Source of the DNA: Citrobacter freundii | GTDB taxonomy: Bacteria > Pseudomonadota > Gammaproteobacteria > Enterobacterales > Enterobacteriaceae | Assembly: GCF_029717145.1 (NCBI RefSeq) | Contig: NZ_CP099222.1 | Location: forward strand, 1,922,001 to 1,986,000 | DNA: 64,000 nucleotides | Reading direction: 5' to 3' | Shown here: in pieces, positions 29,863 through 41,163 of the stretch | Layout of the letters: each line of letters starts with the position of its first letter | Numbering within the stretch: the stretch's first letter is position 1 | Notes under the pieces: generated by a model | What the model saw: only the letters and a program-made list of their open reading frames with translations | What the model was told of the DNA's origin: nothing | Database searches by the model: none | Translations under genes and position numbers: made by a program

Positions 29863-30484
29863 ATGATCAAATTGAATCGCTACGCCGTGGTTGCTGCGCT
29901 GGCGATATTTCTCTCTGGTTGTGTGGCGCAACGTGAGCCTGCACCGGTAGATGAAGTAAAACCGGTACCGGAACAGCCCGCGCAGCCGCAACAGCCTGTG
30001 CCGGTTGTACCTACAGTGCCGACCATTCCGCAGCAGCCGGGTCCGATTGAACATGAGGATCAAACGGCGCAGCCCGCTCCGCGAGTACGTCATTATGACT
30101 GGAACGGGGCGATGCAGCCGATGGTGGGCAAAATGCTGCAGGCGGATGGCGTAAAAGCCGGGGGCGTTCTGCTGGTCGACAGCGTGAACAACCGCACTAA
30201 CGGTTCACTTAATGCAGGGGAAGCCACCGAGACGCTGCGCAATGCGCTGGCGAATAACGGGAAATTTACCCTGGTTTCGGCGCAGCAACTGGCGATAGCG
30301 AAGCAGCAACTCGGTTTATCACCGCACGACAGCTTAGGCACGCGCAGCAAAGCGATTGGCATTGCCCGTAACGTCGGTGCCCAGTATGTGCTGTATTCCA
30401 GCGCATCCGGTAACGTCAATACGCCATCACTGCAAATGCAATTAATGCTGGTACAAACGGGTGAGATAATCTGGTCAGGTAAAG

Positions 30485-30504
<20 letters not shown>
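29863..30504 (+). CDS. lpoB: LpoB outer-membrane activator of PBP1b
   Basis: This 213-residue lipoprotein (lipobox LSGC near residue 20) has a long Pro/Gln/Glu-rich linker (residues about 25-65) that spans the periplasm, then a TolB-like globular domain ([37 protein letters not shown]). It stimulates the glycosyltransferase activity of MrcB/PBP1b. The ATG at 29863 was chosen over the TTG at 29860. Its 3' end overlaps the thiK start by 20 nt. Confidence 0.95.
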
Positions 30505-32345
<1,841 letters not shown>

Positions 32346-32365
32346 CGCAAGTTTGCGAGGATGCG

Positions 32366-32908
32366 ATGATTATCTATTTACACGGTTTTGACTCTAACAG
32401 TCCGGGCAACCACGAGAAAGTGTTGCAATTACAGTTTATTGACCCGGATGTCAGGCTGATTAGCTACAGTACACGGCATCCTAAACATGATATGCAGCAT
32501 CTGCTGAAAGAAGTAGATAAAATGTTGCAGCTTAATGTCGACGACCGACCGCTGATTTGTGGTGTGGGTCTGGGCGGCTACTGGGCAGAAAGGATTGGTT
32601 TTCTGTGTGATATTCGCCAGGTGGTGTTTAACCCTAACTTGTTCCCGAATGAGAACATGGAAGGAAAAATCGACAGGCCGGAAGAGTACGCTGACATCGC
32701 CACAAAATGTGTGACCAATTTCCGTGAGAAGAATCGCGACCGGTGTCTGGTCATTCTGTCACGGCATGATGAAGCGCTGAACAGCCAGCGTTCTTCCGAA
32801 GAGCTGCATCACTACTATGAAATTGTATGGGACGAAGATCAGACCCATAAATTTAAAAATATCTCCCCACATTTGCAGCGAATCAAAGCCTTTAAGACGT
32901 TAGGTTAG
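32366..32908 (+). CDS. ycfP: YcfP alpha/beta-hydrolase-like protein (UPF0227)
   Basis: This 180-residue UPF0227 protein has an esterase-like fold start ([19 protein letters not shown]) and [15 protein letters not shown] in the nucleophile-elbow position, where Gly-x-Gly-Gly stands in for the usual Gly-x-Ser-x-Gly. Its activity is unknown. It is the last gene of the hinT run before a clear terminator. Confidence 0.92.
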   Translation: MIIYLHGFDSNSPGNHEKVLQLQFIDPDVRLISYSTRHPKHDMQHLLKEVDKMLQLNVDDRPLICGVGLGGYWAERIGFLCDIRQVVFNPNLFPNENMEGKIDRPEEYADIATKCVTNFREKNRDRCLVILSRHDEALNSQRSSEELHHYYEIVWDEDQTHKFKNISPHLQRIKAFKTLG

Positions 32909-32928
32909 TCACTCACCCACGTTTAACA

Positions 32929-32954
32929 AAGCCAGCCTGCGGGCTGGTTTTTTT
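32929..32954 (+). terminator. Rho-independent terminator after ycfP
   Basis: The stem CCAGCC-tgc-GGCTGG, with a leading AAAG, is followed by TTTTTTT, 21 nt after the ycfP stop. Confidence 0.9.
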
Positions 32955-32995
32955 ATCTTTAAAATTCCAGTTGTCTATCTTTTCAGCATCAAAAC

Positions 32996-33009
32996 TTGAT
33001 GCACATCAA
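32996..33009. promoter_or_regulatory. FNR site upstream of ndh
   Basis: TTGATGCACATCAA is a perfect FNR half-site pair (TTGAT-N4-ATCAA). FNR represses ndh under anaerobiosis in E. coli from a site near -50. A TTATTC hexamer at 33038 would fit a -10 at that spacing. Confidence 0.85.
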
Positions 33010-33146
33010 ATTTGGTATGACCAATGCACCGTTCGTGTTATTCTCAGTCTCGAAGGACATTTTCATTATCGTAACGTGTTGTTAATTAAAGGCTATGCCT
33101 ATAACGTTTAATTAACAATTGGTTAATAAAATTTAAGGGGGTCACG

Positions 33147-34451
33147 TTGACTACACCATTGAAAAGGATCGTGATTGTCGGCGGCGGTGCTGGCGGACTG
33201 GAAATGGCGACGCAGCTCGGTAAAAAGCTGGGGCGCAAGAAGAAGGCCAAAATCACGCTGGTAGACAGAAATCACAGCCATCTATGGAAACCGTTGCTGC
33301 ACGAAGTGGCAACCGGATCGCTGGATGAGGGTGTTGATGCACTGAGCTATCTGGCGCATGCCCGTAACCACGGCTTTGAATTCCAGCTGGGTTCGGTTAT
33401 GGATATCGATCGCGAAGCGAAGACTATTACTATCGCTGAGCTGCGCGATGAGAAAGGTGAACTGCTGGTTCCTGAGCGCAAAGTGGCGTATGACACGCTG
33501 GTAATGGCGTTGGGCAGTACCTCCAATGATTTCAACACGCCGGGCGTCAAAGATCATTGCATCTTCCTTGATAACCCGCATCAGGCTCGCCGTTTCCATC
33601 AGGAAATGCTGAACCTGTTCCTGAAGTATTCGGCGAATTTGGGCGCTAACGGCAAAGTGAATATCGCTATTGTCGGTGGTGGTGCGACGGGCGTTGAGCT
33701 GTCGGCTGAACTGCATAATGCGGTGAAACAGCTGCACAGCTACGGCTACAAAGGGTTAACCAACGAAGCGCTGAACGTGACGCTGGTGGAAGCCGGTGAG
33801 CGTATTCTGCCTGCGTTGCCGCCACGTATTTCCAGCGCGGCTCATAATGAGCTGACCAAGCTGGGCGTGCGTGTGCTGACGCAGACGATGGTGACCAGCG
33901 CTGATGAAGGCGGTCTGCACACCAAAGACGGCGAGTATATTGAAGCCGATCTGATGGTCTGGGCAGCAGGTATCAAAGCGCCAGACTTTATGAAGGATAT
34001 TGGCGGTCTGGAAACGAACCGTATTAATCAGCTGGTGGTTGAACCGACTCTGCAGACGTCGCGCGACCCTGACGTGTACGCGATTGGTGACTGTGCCTCC
34101 TGCGCGCGTCCGGAAGGGGGCTTTGTCCCGCCGCGCGCCCAGGCCGCACACCAGATGGCATCGTGCGCAATGAGTAACATTCTGGCGCAGATGAATGGCA
34201 AGCCGCTGAAGGCGTATCAGTATAAAGATCACGGCTCGCTGGTTTCACTGTCTAACTTCTCTACCGTTGGTAGCCTGATGGGCAACCTGACGCGCGGTTC
34301 GATGATGGTGGAAGGGCGTATTGCACGCTTTGTCTACATTTCGCTGTACCGTATGCACCAGATTGCGCTGCACGGTTATTTCAAAACCGGCCTGATGATG
34401 CTGGTGGGTAGCATCAACCGTGTAATTCGCCCGCGCCTGAAACTGCACTAA
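33147..34451 (+). CDS. ndh: Type II NADH dehydrogenase
   Basis: This 434-residue non-proton-pumping NADH:quinone oxidoreductase has two Rossmann motifs, [19 protein letters not shown] for FAD and [20 protein letters not shown] for NADH, and a C-terminal amphipathic membrane segment ([20 protein letters not shown]). The start codon is TTG at 33147 after a strong AAGGGGG site, as in E. coli. FNR control is expected from the upstream site. Confidence 0.97.
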   Translation: MTTPLKRIVIVGGGAGGLEMATQLGKKLGRKKKAKITLVDRNHSHLWKPLLHEVATGSLDEGVDALSYLAHARNHGFEFQLGSVMDIDREAKTITIAELRDEKGELLVPERKVAYDTLVMALGSTSNDFNTPGVKDHCIFLDNPHQARRFHQEMLNLFLKYSANLGANGKVNIAIVGGGATGVELSAELHNAVKQLHSYGYKGLTNEALNVTLVEAGERILPALPPRISSAAHNELTKLGVRVLTQTMVTSADEGGLHTKDGEYIEADLMVWAAGIKAPDFMKDIGGLETNRINQLVVEPTLQTSRDPDVYAIGDCASCARPEGGFVPPRAQAAHQMASCAMSNILAQMNGKPLKAYQYKDHGSLVSLSNFSTVGSLMGNLTRGSMMVEGRIARFVYISLYRMHQIALHGYFKTGLMMLVGSINRVIRPRLKLH

Positions 34452-34465
34452 TATCGATGTGTGAT

Positions 34466-34489
34466 GCCGGATGACGCTGTTCATCCGGC
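34466..34489. repeat. REP-like hairpin after ndh
   Basis: GCCGGATGA and TCATCCGGC form a perfect 9-bp stem with a 6-nt loop, 14 nt after the ndh stop. It has the REP core but is a short single unit without a T-tract. Confidence 0.65.
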
Positions 34490-34619
34490 CCCTTCCTTAA
34501 GAGTTCTCTGAATCCTGCTGCTTTGCTTCCTTGTTCCGCTATTTTCATCCGTAATCTGATTGGCATTTTTCATCTCCTGTTGCAAAGTTGTTGCTAATAG
34601 CAAAAAAGGAGGAAGTCCC

Positions 34620-35159
34620 GTGAATAAATCAATGTTGGCGGGTATAGGGATTGGCGTAGCTGCTGCGCTGGGTGTGGCAGCAGTGGCCAGTCTTAACGTG
34701 TTTGAGCGTGGCCCACAATATGCACATGTTGTCTCTGCGACCCCGATTAAAGAAACGGTAAAAACGCCGCGTCAGGAATGCCGTAACGTGACGGTTACCC
34801 ACCGTAAACCGGTGCAGGATGAAAATCGTATTGCGGGTTCAGTGCTGGGCGCTGTTGCGGGTGGGGTTATCGGTCATCAGTTTGGTGGCGGACGCGGTAA
34901 AGATATTGCCACCGTTGCAGGGGCATTAGGTGGCGGTTATGCCGGGAACCAGATCCAGGGTTCGATGCAGGAAAACGATACTTACACCAGTACGCAGCAG
35001 CGCTGTAAAACAGTGTATGACAAATCGGAAAAAATGCTGGGTTACGACGTGACCTACAAAATTGGCGATCAGCAGGGCAAAATCCGCATGGATAAAGACC
35101 CTGGCTCGCAAATCCCACTGGATAACAACGGCCAGTTGGTGCTGAATAACAACGCGTAA
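34620..35159 (+). CDS. ycfJ: YcfJ glycine-zipper membrane protein
   Basis: This 179-residue protein has an N-terminal membrane/signal segment (LAGIGIGVAAALGVAAVASL) and a glycine-zipper 2TM domain (GSVLGAVAGGVIGHQFGGGR, AGALGGGYAGNQIQG). Its function is unknown; the domain resembles the SlyB/RickA-17 type outer-membrane proteins. It starts with GTG at 34620 after AAAGGAGGAAG; the ATG at 34560 would add 20 unconserved residues. Confidence 0.92.
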   Translation: MNKSMLAGIGIGVAAALGVAAVASLNVFERGPQYAHVVSATPIKETVKTPRQECRNVTVTHRKPVQDENRIAGSVLGAVAGGVIGHQFGGGRGKDIATVAGALGGGYAGNQIQGSMQENDTYTSTQQRCKTVYDKSEKMLGYDVTYKIGDQQGKIRMDKDPGSQIPLDNNGQLVLNNNA

Positions 35160-35184
35160 AATAGTCTTGCTCTGTACATTAATT

Positions 35185-35219
35185 AGCCCCCCATTCGCTC
35201 AGGCTGGGGGGCTTTTTTT
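35185..35219 (+). terminator. Terminator between convergent ycfJ and comR
   Basis: The stem AGCCCCCC / GGGGGGCT with a 12-nt loop is followed by TTTTTTT on the plus strand. Confidence 0.9.
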
Positions 35220-35240
35220 ATCAGATGGTTAATGCGGAGT

Positions 35241-35894
35241 TCAGGCCAGAGGCGCGGTTTCTTCTTTCAGCAGTTCAGGCCACAGACGCAGCGTGGTCCG
35301 GGATATCTGCATCAGTTTCTCAAAAGTTGCCCCTTCGCGGGCGCTGATCGACATACCTTGTAAAATACAGTTCAGAAATTCGGCCAGTTTCTGCGGATCG
35401 CAGTGTGCCGGAATTTCGCCATGTTGCTGGCGCTGGCGAAGAAACTGGGTCAGCGTTTGCTCCTGCATGGCATGGCGGGATTTCACCGTGTGCGCAATAT
35501 CGCGAGAAGAGGCGGCAAGCGTTGCGGAGGTATTAATCATAAAACATCCTGCTGGCGTGTCTTTGCTGGTGAAGCAGCTGGCGATTGCCGTGAAATAGTC
35601 TTCCAGCGCACAGGTGAGGCTTTTTTCTTCGCAAAAGAGTTGGGCTTCGTGCTTTGCAGCGAAGCAGGTGATGTAGCGGTCCAGCACGGCACGAAATAAC
35701 CCTTCCTTATTGGTGAATTCCGCATACAGCGTGGGCGCTTTGGCACCGGTTGCTTCCACGAGATCGGCGAGCGAGGTCGCTTCATATCCGTGCTGCCAGA
35801 AGAGTGTCATGGCCTTATCAAGCGCGGCTTCCCTGTCGAACACTTTTGGTCGGCCACGGCTTTTTTTTGCACAACCTGTCGTTTCAGTTGTCAT
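35241..35894 (-). CDS. comR: ComR TetR-family copper-responsive repressor
   Basis: This 217-residue TetR regulator has the helix-turn-helix FWQHGYEATSLADLVEATGA followed by KAPTLYAEFTNKEGLFRAVL and a helical ligand domain. In E. coli ComR represses bhsA (comC) and is relieved by copper. The start at 35894 (MTTETTGCAKKSRGRP) matches the family; a longer in-frame start exists. Two matching palindromic motifs lie upstream, one 30 nt from its own start and one next to the bhsA promoter. Confidence 0.93.
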   Translation of the reverse strand: MTTETTGCAKKSRGRPKVFDREAALDKAMTLFWQHGYEATSLADLVEATGAKAPTLYAEFTNKEGLFRAVLDRYITCFAAKHEAQLFCEEKSLTCALEDYFTAIASCFTSKDTPAGCFMINTSATLAASSRDIAHTVKSRHAMQEQTLTQFLRQRQQHGEIPAHCDPQKLAEFLNCILQGMSISAREGATFEKLMQISRTTLRLWPELLKEETAPLA

Positions 35895-35923
35895 GGTGCC
35901 GTCGTACCTGGTTAGGTTTATTG

Positions 35924-35946
35924 AACAATCATTATAAAAATATTTG
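35924..35946. promoter_or_regulatory. Candidate ComR site near comR start
   Basis: AACAATCATTATAAAAATAT repeats, with G-to-A changes, the AACGATCGTTATAAAAAAAT motif found 100 nt away at 36025. It lies 30 nt upstream of comR and could mediate autorepression. Confidence 0.5.
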
Positions 35947-36021
35947 CCCACACTCTCCAGTGTATTCACGATAAAAATAATTTGTTTCTATTGATATGAA
36001 AAATAAGACCTTTGCATTTTA

Positions 36022-36037
36022 TATAACGATCGTTATA
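36022..36037. promoter_or_regulatory. Candidate ComR operator upstream of bhsA
   Basis: TATAACGATCGTTATA is a perfect 16-bp palindrome ending 8 nt before the bhsA -35 hexamer. TetR-family dimers bind such sites. A third partial copy of the core (CGATCGTTA) lies at 36084-36092. Confidence 0.65.
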
Positions 36038-36045
36038 AAAAAATA

Positions 36046-36075
36046 TTGACGTGTGACCTGGATCACATCTATGAT
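36046..36075 (+). promoter_or_regulatory. bhsA promoter with CRP-type palindrome in the spacer
   Basis: A -35 TTGACG (36046-36051) and a -10 TATGAT (36070-36075) are separated by 18 nt. The spacer begins with TGTGACCTGGATCACA (36052-36067), a perfect TGTGA-N6-TCACA CRP palindrome. Bound there, CRP would block RNA polymerase rather than activate it. Confidence 0.7.
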
Positions 36076-36136
36076 TTCCCTATCGATCGTTAAGTTAATC
36101 TTTTCGACAGACATTCATCTGCATAAGGTCACTATT

Positions 36137-36394
36137 ATGAAAAACGTAAAAACGCTGCTGCTTGCTACGGTTCTGAGCTCACTTTCATTTGCCAGCTTTG
36201 CCGCTGTAGAAGTTCAGGCCACGCCTGAAGGCCAACAGAAGGTAGGGATTATCTCTGCGAATGCGGGGACTAACTTAGGTTCTCTGGAAGATCAACTGGC
36301 GCAGAAAGCAGATGAAATGGGGGCGAAATCGTTCCGTATTACCTCTGTGACCGGTCCTAACACTCTTCATGGTACAGCGGTAATCTACAAATAA
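36137..36394 (+). CDS. bhsA: BhsA stress-induced outer-membrane protein (DUF1471)
   Basis: This 85-residue YhcN/BhsA-family protein has a Sec signal (TLLLATVLSSLSFASFA) and the mature DUF1471 domain (GIISANAGTNLGSLEDQLAQ, KSFRITSVTGPNTLHGTAVI). In E. coli it lowers copper permeability and alters surface properties and biofilm formation. The start at 36137 follows AAGGTC; upstream in-frame codons run into the promoter. Confidence 0.95.
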   Translation: MKNVKTLLLATVLSSLSFASFAAVEVQATPEGQQKVGIISANAGTNLGSLEDQLAQKADEMGAKSFRITSVTGPNTLHGTAVIYK

Positions 36395-36430
36395 GTTTTA
36401 ACCCATCGCAATGCCACTGCGAGTTAACTA

Positions 36431-36469
36431 AAAAAACCCCCGCGGAATAACATCCAGCGGGGGTTTTTT
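36431..36469 (+). terminator. Terminator between bhsA and ldtC
   Basis: The stem AAAAAACCCCCGC / GCGGGGGTTTTTT with a 13-nt loop is A/T-flanked on both sides, so it can terminate the convergent bhsA and ldtC transcripts. Confidence 0.9.
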
Positions 36470-36481
36470 ATGGGCAACTGT

Positions 36482-37453
36482 TTACAGTGACTGCTGACTG
36501 ACGTCGTGATGACGCGTTACGTCTACCGGCATCCCGGAACGCAGTTCCATAGCGTGTTCCATGACGGAGGCATCCGTTTGTGCTGCATTCTTAAACGTCT
36601 TCATCGACGCGTTCAGTACGATCGGCAGCACCTGCGGATCGTCATCAATATTTTCCGACAGCGGCTGATGCACTTCTACGAGGCGCACGCCGTTGGGTTC
36701 AACAGAGGCTTTGATTGGCGTGTTGATAATATTGACCTTGGTACCTGGCGTAACCTGACGGAATAAGGTTTCAATATCACCGTCGCGCAGGCGAATACAG
36801 CCAGAGCTGACGCGCATACCGATACCAAAATCAGCGTTGGTACCGTGAAGTAAATAGACTCCACCGTAAGCCGCCAGGCGGATGGCATGATGGCCCATCG
36901 GGTTTTCCGGACCCGCAGGGACGACGGCAGGCAGGTCGATACCATTGGCTTTGTAACGGGCGCGGATATTGGCCGTTGGGGTCCAGGTCGGGTTGGCACG
37001 TTTATCAGAGATACTGGTTACCATGGTGGGAGTCAGGGTATCTCCGCCCAGTTGACCAATACCAATCGGATACACGGTCACCGAATTTTTACCTGGGTGA
37101 TAATAGTACAGACGCAACTCGGCAAGATTAATCACAATCCCTTCGCGCGGGGCATCCGGTAGCAGGGTTTGCAGCGGAATGGTTAATACGCTACCGGCTC
37201 TTGGCACGAAAGGGTCGACGCCAGGGTTAGCCTGTAGCAGCGCTAAAAAACCCACATTGTACTTTTTCGCAATGGCTTCCAGTGAACCGCCGTTATCTTC
37301 GACAACGTGTACGGTATTTTCACCCACCAGTCTGCTTCCTGGCGGAGGCAGCGGCCAGGTGTTCGCCTGGGCCGGAAGCGCCAGCGCAAGAGACGCGGCA
37401 AGCGTAAAATACGTCAGCCAGCGAGAGAATTGCTTATTGTTTAACATTGCCAT
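36482..37453 (-). CDS. ldtC: LdtC L,D-transpeptidase
   Basis: This 323-residue periplasmic YkuD enzyme attaches Braun lipoprotein to mDAP of peptidoglycan. A signal peptide (YFTLAASLALALPAQA) is followed by a LysM-like segment (GGSLEAIAKKYNVGFLALLQ) and the catalytic domain with HGTNADFG and the Cys motif VSSGCIRLRD. The start is either M1 (37453) or M3 (37447); spacing does not settle it. It is convergent with bhsA. Confidence 0.95.
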   Translation of the reverse strand: MAMLNNKQFSRWLTYFTLAASLALALPAQANTWPLPPPGSRLVGENTVHVVEDNGGSLEAIAKKYNVGFLALLQANPGVDPFVPRAGSVLTIPLQTLLPDAPREGIVINLAELRLYYYHPGKNSVTVYPIGIGQLGGDTLTPTMVTSISDKRANPTWTPTANIRARYKANGIDLPAVVPAGPENPMGHHAIRLAAYGGVYLLHGTNADFGIGMRVSSGCIRLRDGDIETLFRQVTPGTKVNIINTPIKASVEPNGVRLVEVHQPLSENIDDDPQVLPIVLNASMKTFKNAAQTDASVMEHAMELRSGMPVDVTRHHDVSQQSL

Positions 37454-37599
37454 AAGTCCATTGTTTTTACGTGGTTTTTATCATGTAAAAGTAAACAGGA
37501 ATTATGGCGGTTTGCTGTGTCGGGAAGTGCAGGGAAGTGCAAAGAGTTTGTAAATTCAACTGGCCGGGTGAGTATGGTGAACTGCACCCGGCCTGATGG

Positions 37600-40500
37600 C
37601 TATGCTACGGCGTTTTCTTCCAGTTGGCGCATAAACTGACGCACCCACTCCATACGCGTTTTACGGTCAGCAAGGTCCTGAATAAACTTCAGGCGCGTGG
37701 GACCGTCCAGGCGGAAGTGCTGCGGTTGTTTTTGCAGCAAACCGATCAGCCACACTGGGTTGACGTGGTTTTTCTCTGCAAATTCAATGGTACCGCCTTT
37801 TTCATTACCCTCGAGCTTTCTGATACCCAGCTTTTGCGCCTGCTGGCGCAGACGGGCAATATCCAGCAGCGTGCGGGCAGGATCGGGCAGCAGGCCAAAG
37901 CGGTCGATTAGCTCGACCTTGATCTCTTCCAGTTCATTTTCACCCTTTGCACTGGCAATGCGTTTATAGAATGACAGTCGCGTGTTCACATCGGGAATGA
38001 AATCATCCGGCAACAGCGACGGCATACGCAGTTCCACTTCGGTTTGTTGACTGGTGAGATCTTCCAGCGACGGTTCACGCCCTTCTTTGAGCGCATCCAC
38101 CGCGTTCTCCAGCAGCTCCATATACAGCGAGAAACCGATGGTTTCCATTGAGCCGCTCTGGTCTTCACCCAGCAGTTCGCCTGCCCCGCGAATCTCGAGG
38201 TCGTGGGTCGCCAGCGCAAAACCTGCACCCAAATCTTCCAGTGAGGCAATGGCTTCGAGGCGTTTTTGTGCGTCGGTGGTCATGGCTTTCGGGTGCGGTG
38301 TCAGCAGCCAGGCGTAGGCCTGGTGATGCGAGCGTCCCACGCGACCACGTAGCTGATGCAGCTGCGCCAGACCGAAGTGGTCCGCACGTTCGATGATAAT
38401 CGTGTTGGCAGTCGGAATGTCGATCCCGGTTTCGATAATGGTGGTACACACCAGCACGTTAAATCGCTGGTGGTGGAAATCGTTCATCACGCGTTCCAGC
38501 TCGCGCTCGCGCATCTGTCCATGCCCGATGGCAATACGCGCTTCCGGCACCAGTTCTGCCAGCCTGTCGGCAGTTTTCTGGATGTTCTCAACGTCGTTGA
38601 ACAGATAATAGACCTGACCACCACGCAGCACTTCACGCAGAATGGCTTCGCGTACCACCAGATTGTCATACTCGCGCACAAAGGTTTTGACCGCCAGACG
38701 GCGGGCGGGCGGCGTGGCAATGATCGATAGATCGCGCATACCGCTCATCGCCATATTCAGCGTGCGAGGGATCGGCGTTGCGGTTAGCGTCAGAATATCC
38801 ACGTCAGCGCGCATCGCTTTGATTCGCTCTTTATGCCGCACGCCGAAGCGGTGCTCTTCATCGACGATCAGCAGACCTAAATCTTTTAGCTTCACATCGC
38901 TTTGTAGCAGTTTGTGGGTACCGATAAGAATATCGATTTTACCTTCAGCGACCTGCTCCAGGATCTGCGCTTGCTCTTTGGCGCTACGAAAACGCGACAA
39001 CATCTCAATGCGTACCGGCCAGTTGGCAAAGCGGTCACGGAAGTTGTCGAAGTGCTGCTGAGCAAGCAGGGTGGTCGGTACAAGTACGGCGACCTGTTTG
39101 TGGTTCTCGACGGCGAGGAAGGCGGCGCGCATCGCTACTTCGGTTTTACCGAAGCCAACGTCGCCGCAGACTAGTCGATCCATCGCCAGCGGCTGACACA
39201 TATCGCTGAGTACCGCGTTAATGGCCTGCGCCTGATCGGGGGTGGTTTCAAACGGGAAGCTGTCGCAAAACAGCTGGTACTGTTCGCGGTCATGCTTAAA
39301 GGCAAAACCTTCTTTCGCCGCACGCTGGGCGTAGATGTCCAACAGCTCTGCAGCCACATCGCGCACTTTCTCGGCGGCTTTCTGCCGCGCACGTGACCAG
39401 GCGTCACCGCCGAGTTTATGCAGCGGCGCATTTTCTTCTGCACCACCGGCGTAACGGCTGATTAAATGTAATGACGACACGGGTACATACAGTTTGGCGT
39501 CGTTGGCGTAGGTGAGCATCAGGTATTCAGCGGTGATACCGCCTGCTTCTAATGTGGTCATGCCGGCGTAGCGCCCCACGCCGTGCTCCAGATGCACCAC
39601 CGGCTGACCGGGGTGCAACTCCGCCAGGTTGCGGATTAAGGTATCGGGATTGATGGTGCGACGCGAATCCTGACGACGGCGCGCCACGCGCTCGCCGAGG
39701 AGATCGCTTTCGCAGATCAGCGCCAGATTTCGTTTGCTATCAATAAACCCGTGTTCCGCCGAGCCAATCATCAGATAACGACCGGCATCGACCGCTTCAT
39801 CGAGGCGCAAAATGCGCTTCGGCGCAATCTTGATACGGGCGAGCAGTTCACCGAGAGCTTCACGACGGCCTTCACTTTCTACCGAGAAAATCACCGGACC
39901 GGTAAAGGCTTCAAGGAACTTACGTAATGCATCCAACGGCGCTTTTTGCTGCGCCTGGACGGCCAGGTCTGGCAGCTTCTGGAACCCGAGGTTGGTATTC
40001 GCCGCTTTTTTCGGCAGGCTCTCGGTTTTCAGCTGAACGCGGGGCCAGCGTTTAAGTTCAGAGAACAGCTCATCCACCCGCAGCCACAGTGATTCCGGCG
40101 GCAGAAGTGGACGCATCGGGTCAACGCCCCGATTCTCAAAGCGCGACAGCGTGTCGGCCTGAAAGCGCTCGGCGCTGGTTTCTAGATCGCCGGTATTCAC
40201 CAGCAGCGTATTGGCCGGGAAGTAGCTGAATAGCGGCGGCAACGGCTCGCTGAAAAACAGCGGCTGCCAGTATTCGATCCCGGCAGGAAGCGTACCTTTA
40301 CTGACCTGCTGATAAATATGTTCCGCGTCGCGTTTCACCTCAAAGGTGTCGCGCCACTGGCTGCGAAACAGTTCGATAGCCGTTTTATCGGTGGGGAATT
40401 CGTGCGCGGGCAGCAGATTAATGGCGTCGACTTCTTCCAGCGTACGCTGGGTATCGGTATCAAACAGACGCAAGCTGTCAATTTCATCATCAAAAAAATC

Positions 40501-41046
40501 AAGACGATAGGGAAACTCGCTGCCCATCGGGAACAGATCCAGCAGTGCACCGCGCGTGGCATATTCACCGTGTTCCATGACTTGATCAACGTGGCGATAA
40601 CCGGCACTTTCCAGCTGTTCACGCAGCGCGTCACGCGATAAACGCTGACCTTTTTTCATCACCAGCGCGTGACCGTGCAGATAGCTGTGCGGACACACGC
40701 GTTGCATCAGCGTGTTGACCGGTACGATCAGCACGCCGCGCTGCATGGACGGCAGTTGATATAGCGTGGAGAGCCGCGAGGAGATGATTTCCTGATGCGG
40801 TGAAAAACTGTCGTACGGGAGCGTTTCCCAGTCCGCGAGGTTCATCACCATCTGGTCAGTAAACTGGCGAATTTCGTCATGCAGGCGCAGGGCATTTTGC
40901 ATGTCAGGTGCGATGAGTACCACGGGGCCGGCGTGGTGTTCGGCAATGTCTGCCACCAGCGTGGCACAGGCGGCACCGGTAAGTTCACCTAACTGGCGCT
41001 GATCGCCAGCTTTCGCCGGGAGCGTGTAACGATGTTGTTCAGGCAT
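37600..41046 (-). CDS. mfd: Mfd transcription-repair coupling factor
   Basis: This 1148-residue translocase removes stalled RNA polymerase and recruits UvrA to lesions. From the N-terminus it has a UvrB-like module, the RNA polymerase interaction domain (HPGQPVVHLEHGVGRYAGM), RecG-like translocase domains with Walker A CGDVGFGKTEVAMRAAF and DEEH box LLIVDEEHRFG, motif VI RGRVGRSHHQAYAW, and the C-terminal autoinhibitory D7. The start at 41046 (MPEQHRYTLP) gives the E. coli length. Confidence 0.98.
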   Translation of the reverse strand: MPEQHRYTLPAKAGDQRQLGELTGAACATLVADIAEHHAGPVVLIAPDMQNALRLHDEIRQFTDQMVMNLADWETLPYDSFSPHQEIISSRLSTLYQLPSMQRGVLIVPVNTLMQRVCPHSYLHGHALVMKKGQRLSRDALREQLESAGYRHVDQVMEHGEYATRGALLDLFPMGSEFPYRLDFFDDEIDSLRLFDTDTQRTLEEVDAINLLPAHEFPTDKTAIELFRSQWRDTFEVKRDAEHIYQQVSKGTLPAGIEYWQPLFFSEPLPPLFSYFPANTLLVNTGDLETSAERFQADTLSRFENRGVDPMRPLLPPESLWLRVDELFSELKRWPRVQLKTESLPKKAANTNLGFQKLPDLAVQAQQKAPLDALRKFLEAFTGPVIFSVESEGRREALGELLARIKIAPKRILRLDEAVDAGRYLMIGSAEHGFIDSKRNLALICESDLLGERVARRRQDSRRTINPDTLIRNLAELHPGQPVVHLEHGVGRYAGMTTLEAGGITAEYLMLTYANDAKLYVPVSSLHLISRYAGGAEENAPLHKLGGDAWSRARQKAAEKVRDVAAELLDIYAQRAAKEGFAFKHDREQYQLFCDSFPFETTPDQAQAINAVLSDMCQPLAMDRLVCGDVGFGKTEVAMRAAFLAVENHKQVAVLVPTTLLAQQHFDNFRDRFANWPVRIEMLSRFRSAKEQAQILEQVAEGKIDILIGTHKLLQSDVKLKDLGLLIVDEEHRFGVRHKERIKAMRADVDILTLTATPIPRTLNMAMSGMRDLSIIATPPARRLAVKTFVREYDNLVVREAILREVLRGGQVYYLFNDVENIQKTADRLAELVPEARIAIGHGQMRERELERVMNDFHHQRFNVLVCTTIIETGIDIPTANTIIIERADHFGLAQLHQLRGRVGRSHHQAYAWLLTPHPKAMTTDAQKRLEAIASLEDLGAGFALATHDLEIRGAGELLGEDQSGSMETIGFSLYMELLENAVDALKEGREPSLEDLTSQQTEVELRMPSLLPDDFIPDVNTRLSFYKRIASAKGENELEEIKVELIDRFGLLPDPARTLLDIARLRQQAQKLGIRKLEGNEKGGTIEFAEKNHVNPVWLIGLLQKQPQHFRLDGPTRLKFIQDLADRKTRMEWVRQFMRQLEENAVA

Positions 41047-41163
41047 TAGGTTGTCAGGATCTCGTTTAGATATACGTCTGATAAGCAATGTTCGTATTAT
41101 CCGCAAACGTTTCTCATAAGCAAATTGATTCGCCCCCTGATGGGGGCAAAAAGCGCGTTAAGG

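Noticed and set aside
41132..41147. GCCCCC-tgat-GGGGGC hairpin between ycfT and mfd
   Set aside because: The T-tract is on the wrong side for a terminator of the minus-strand ycfT message; I could not assign a function.
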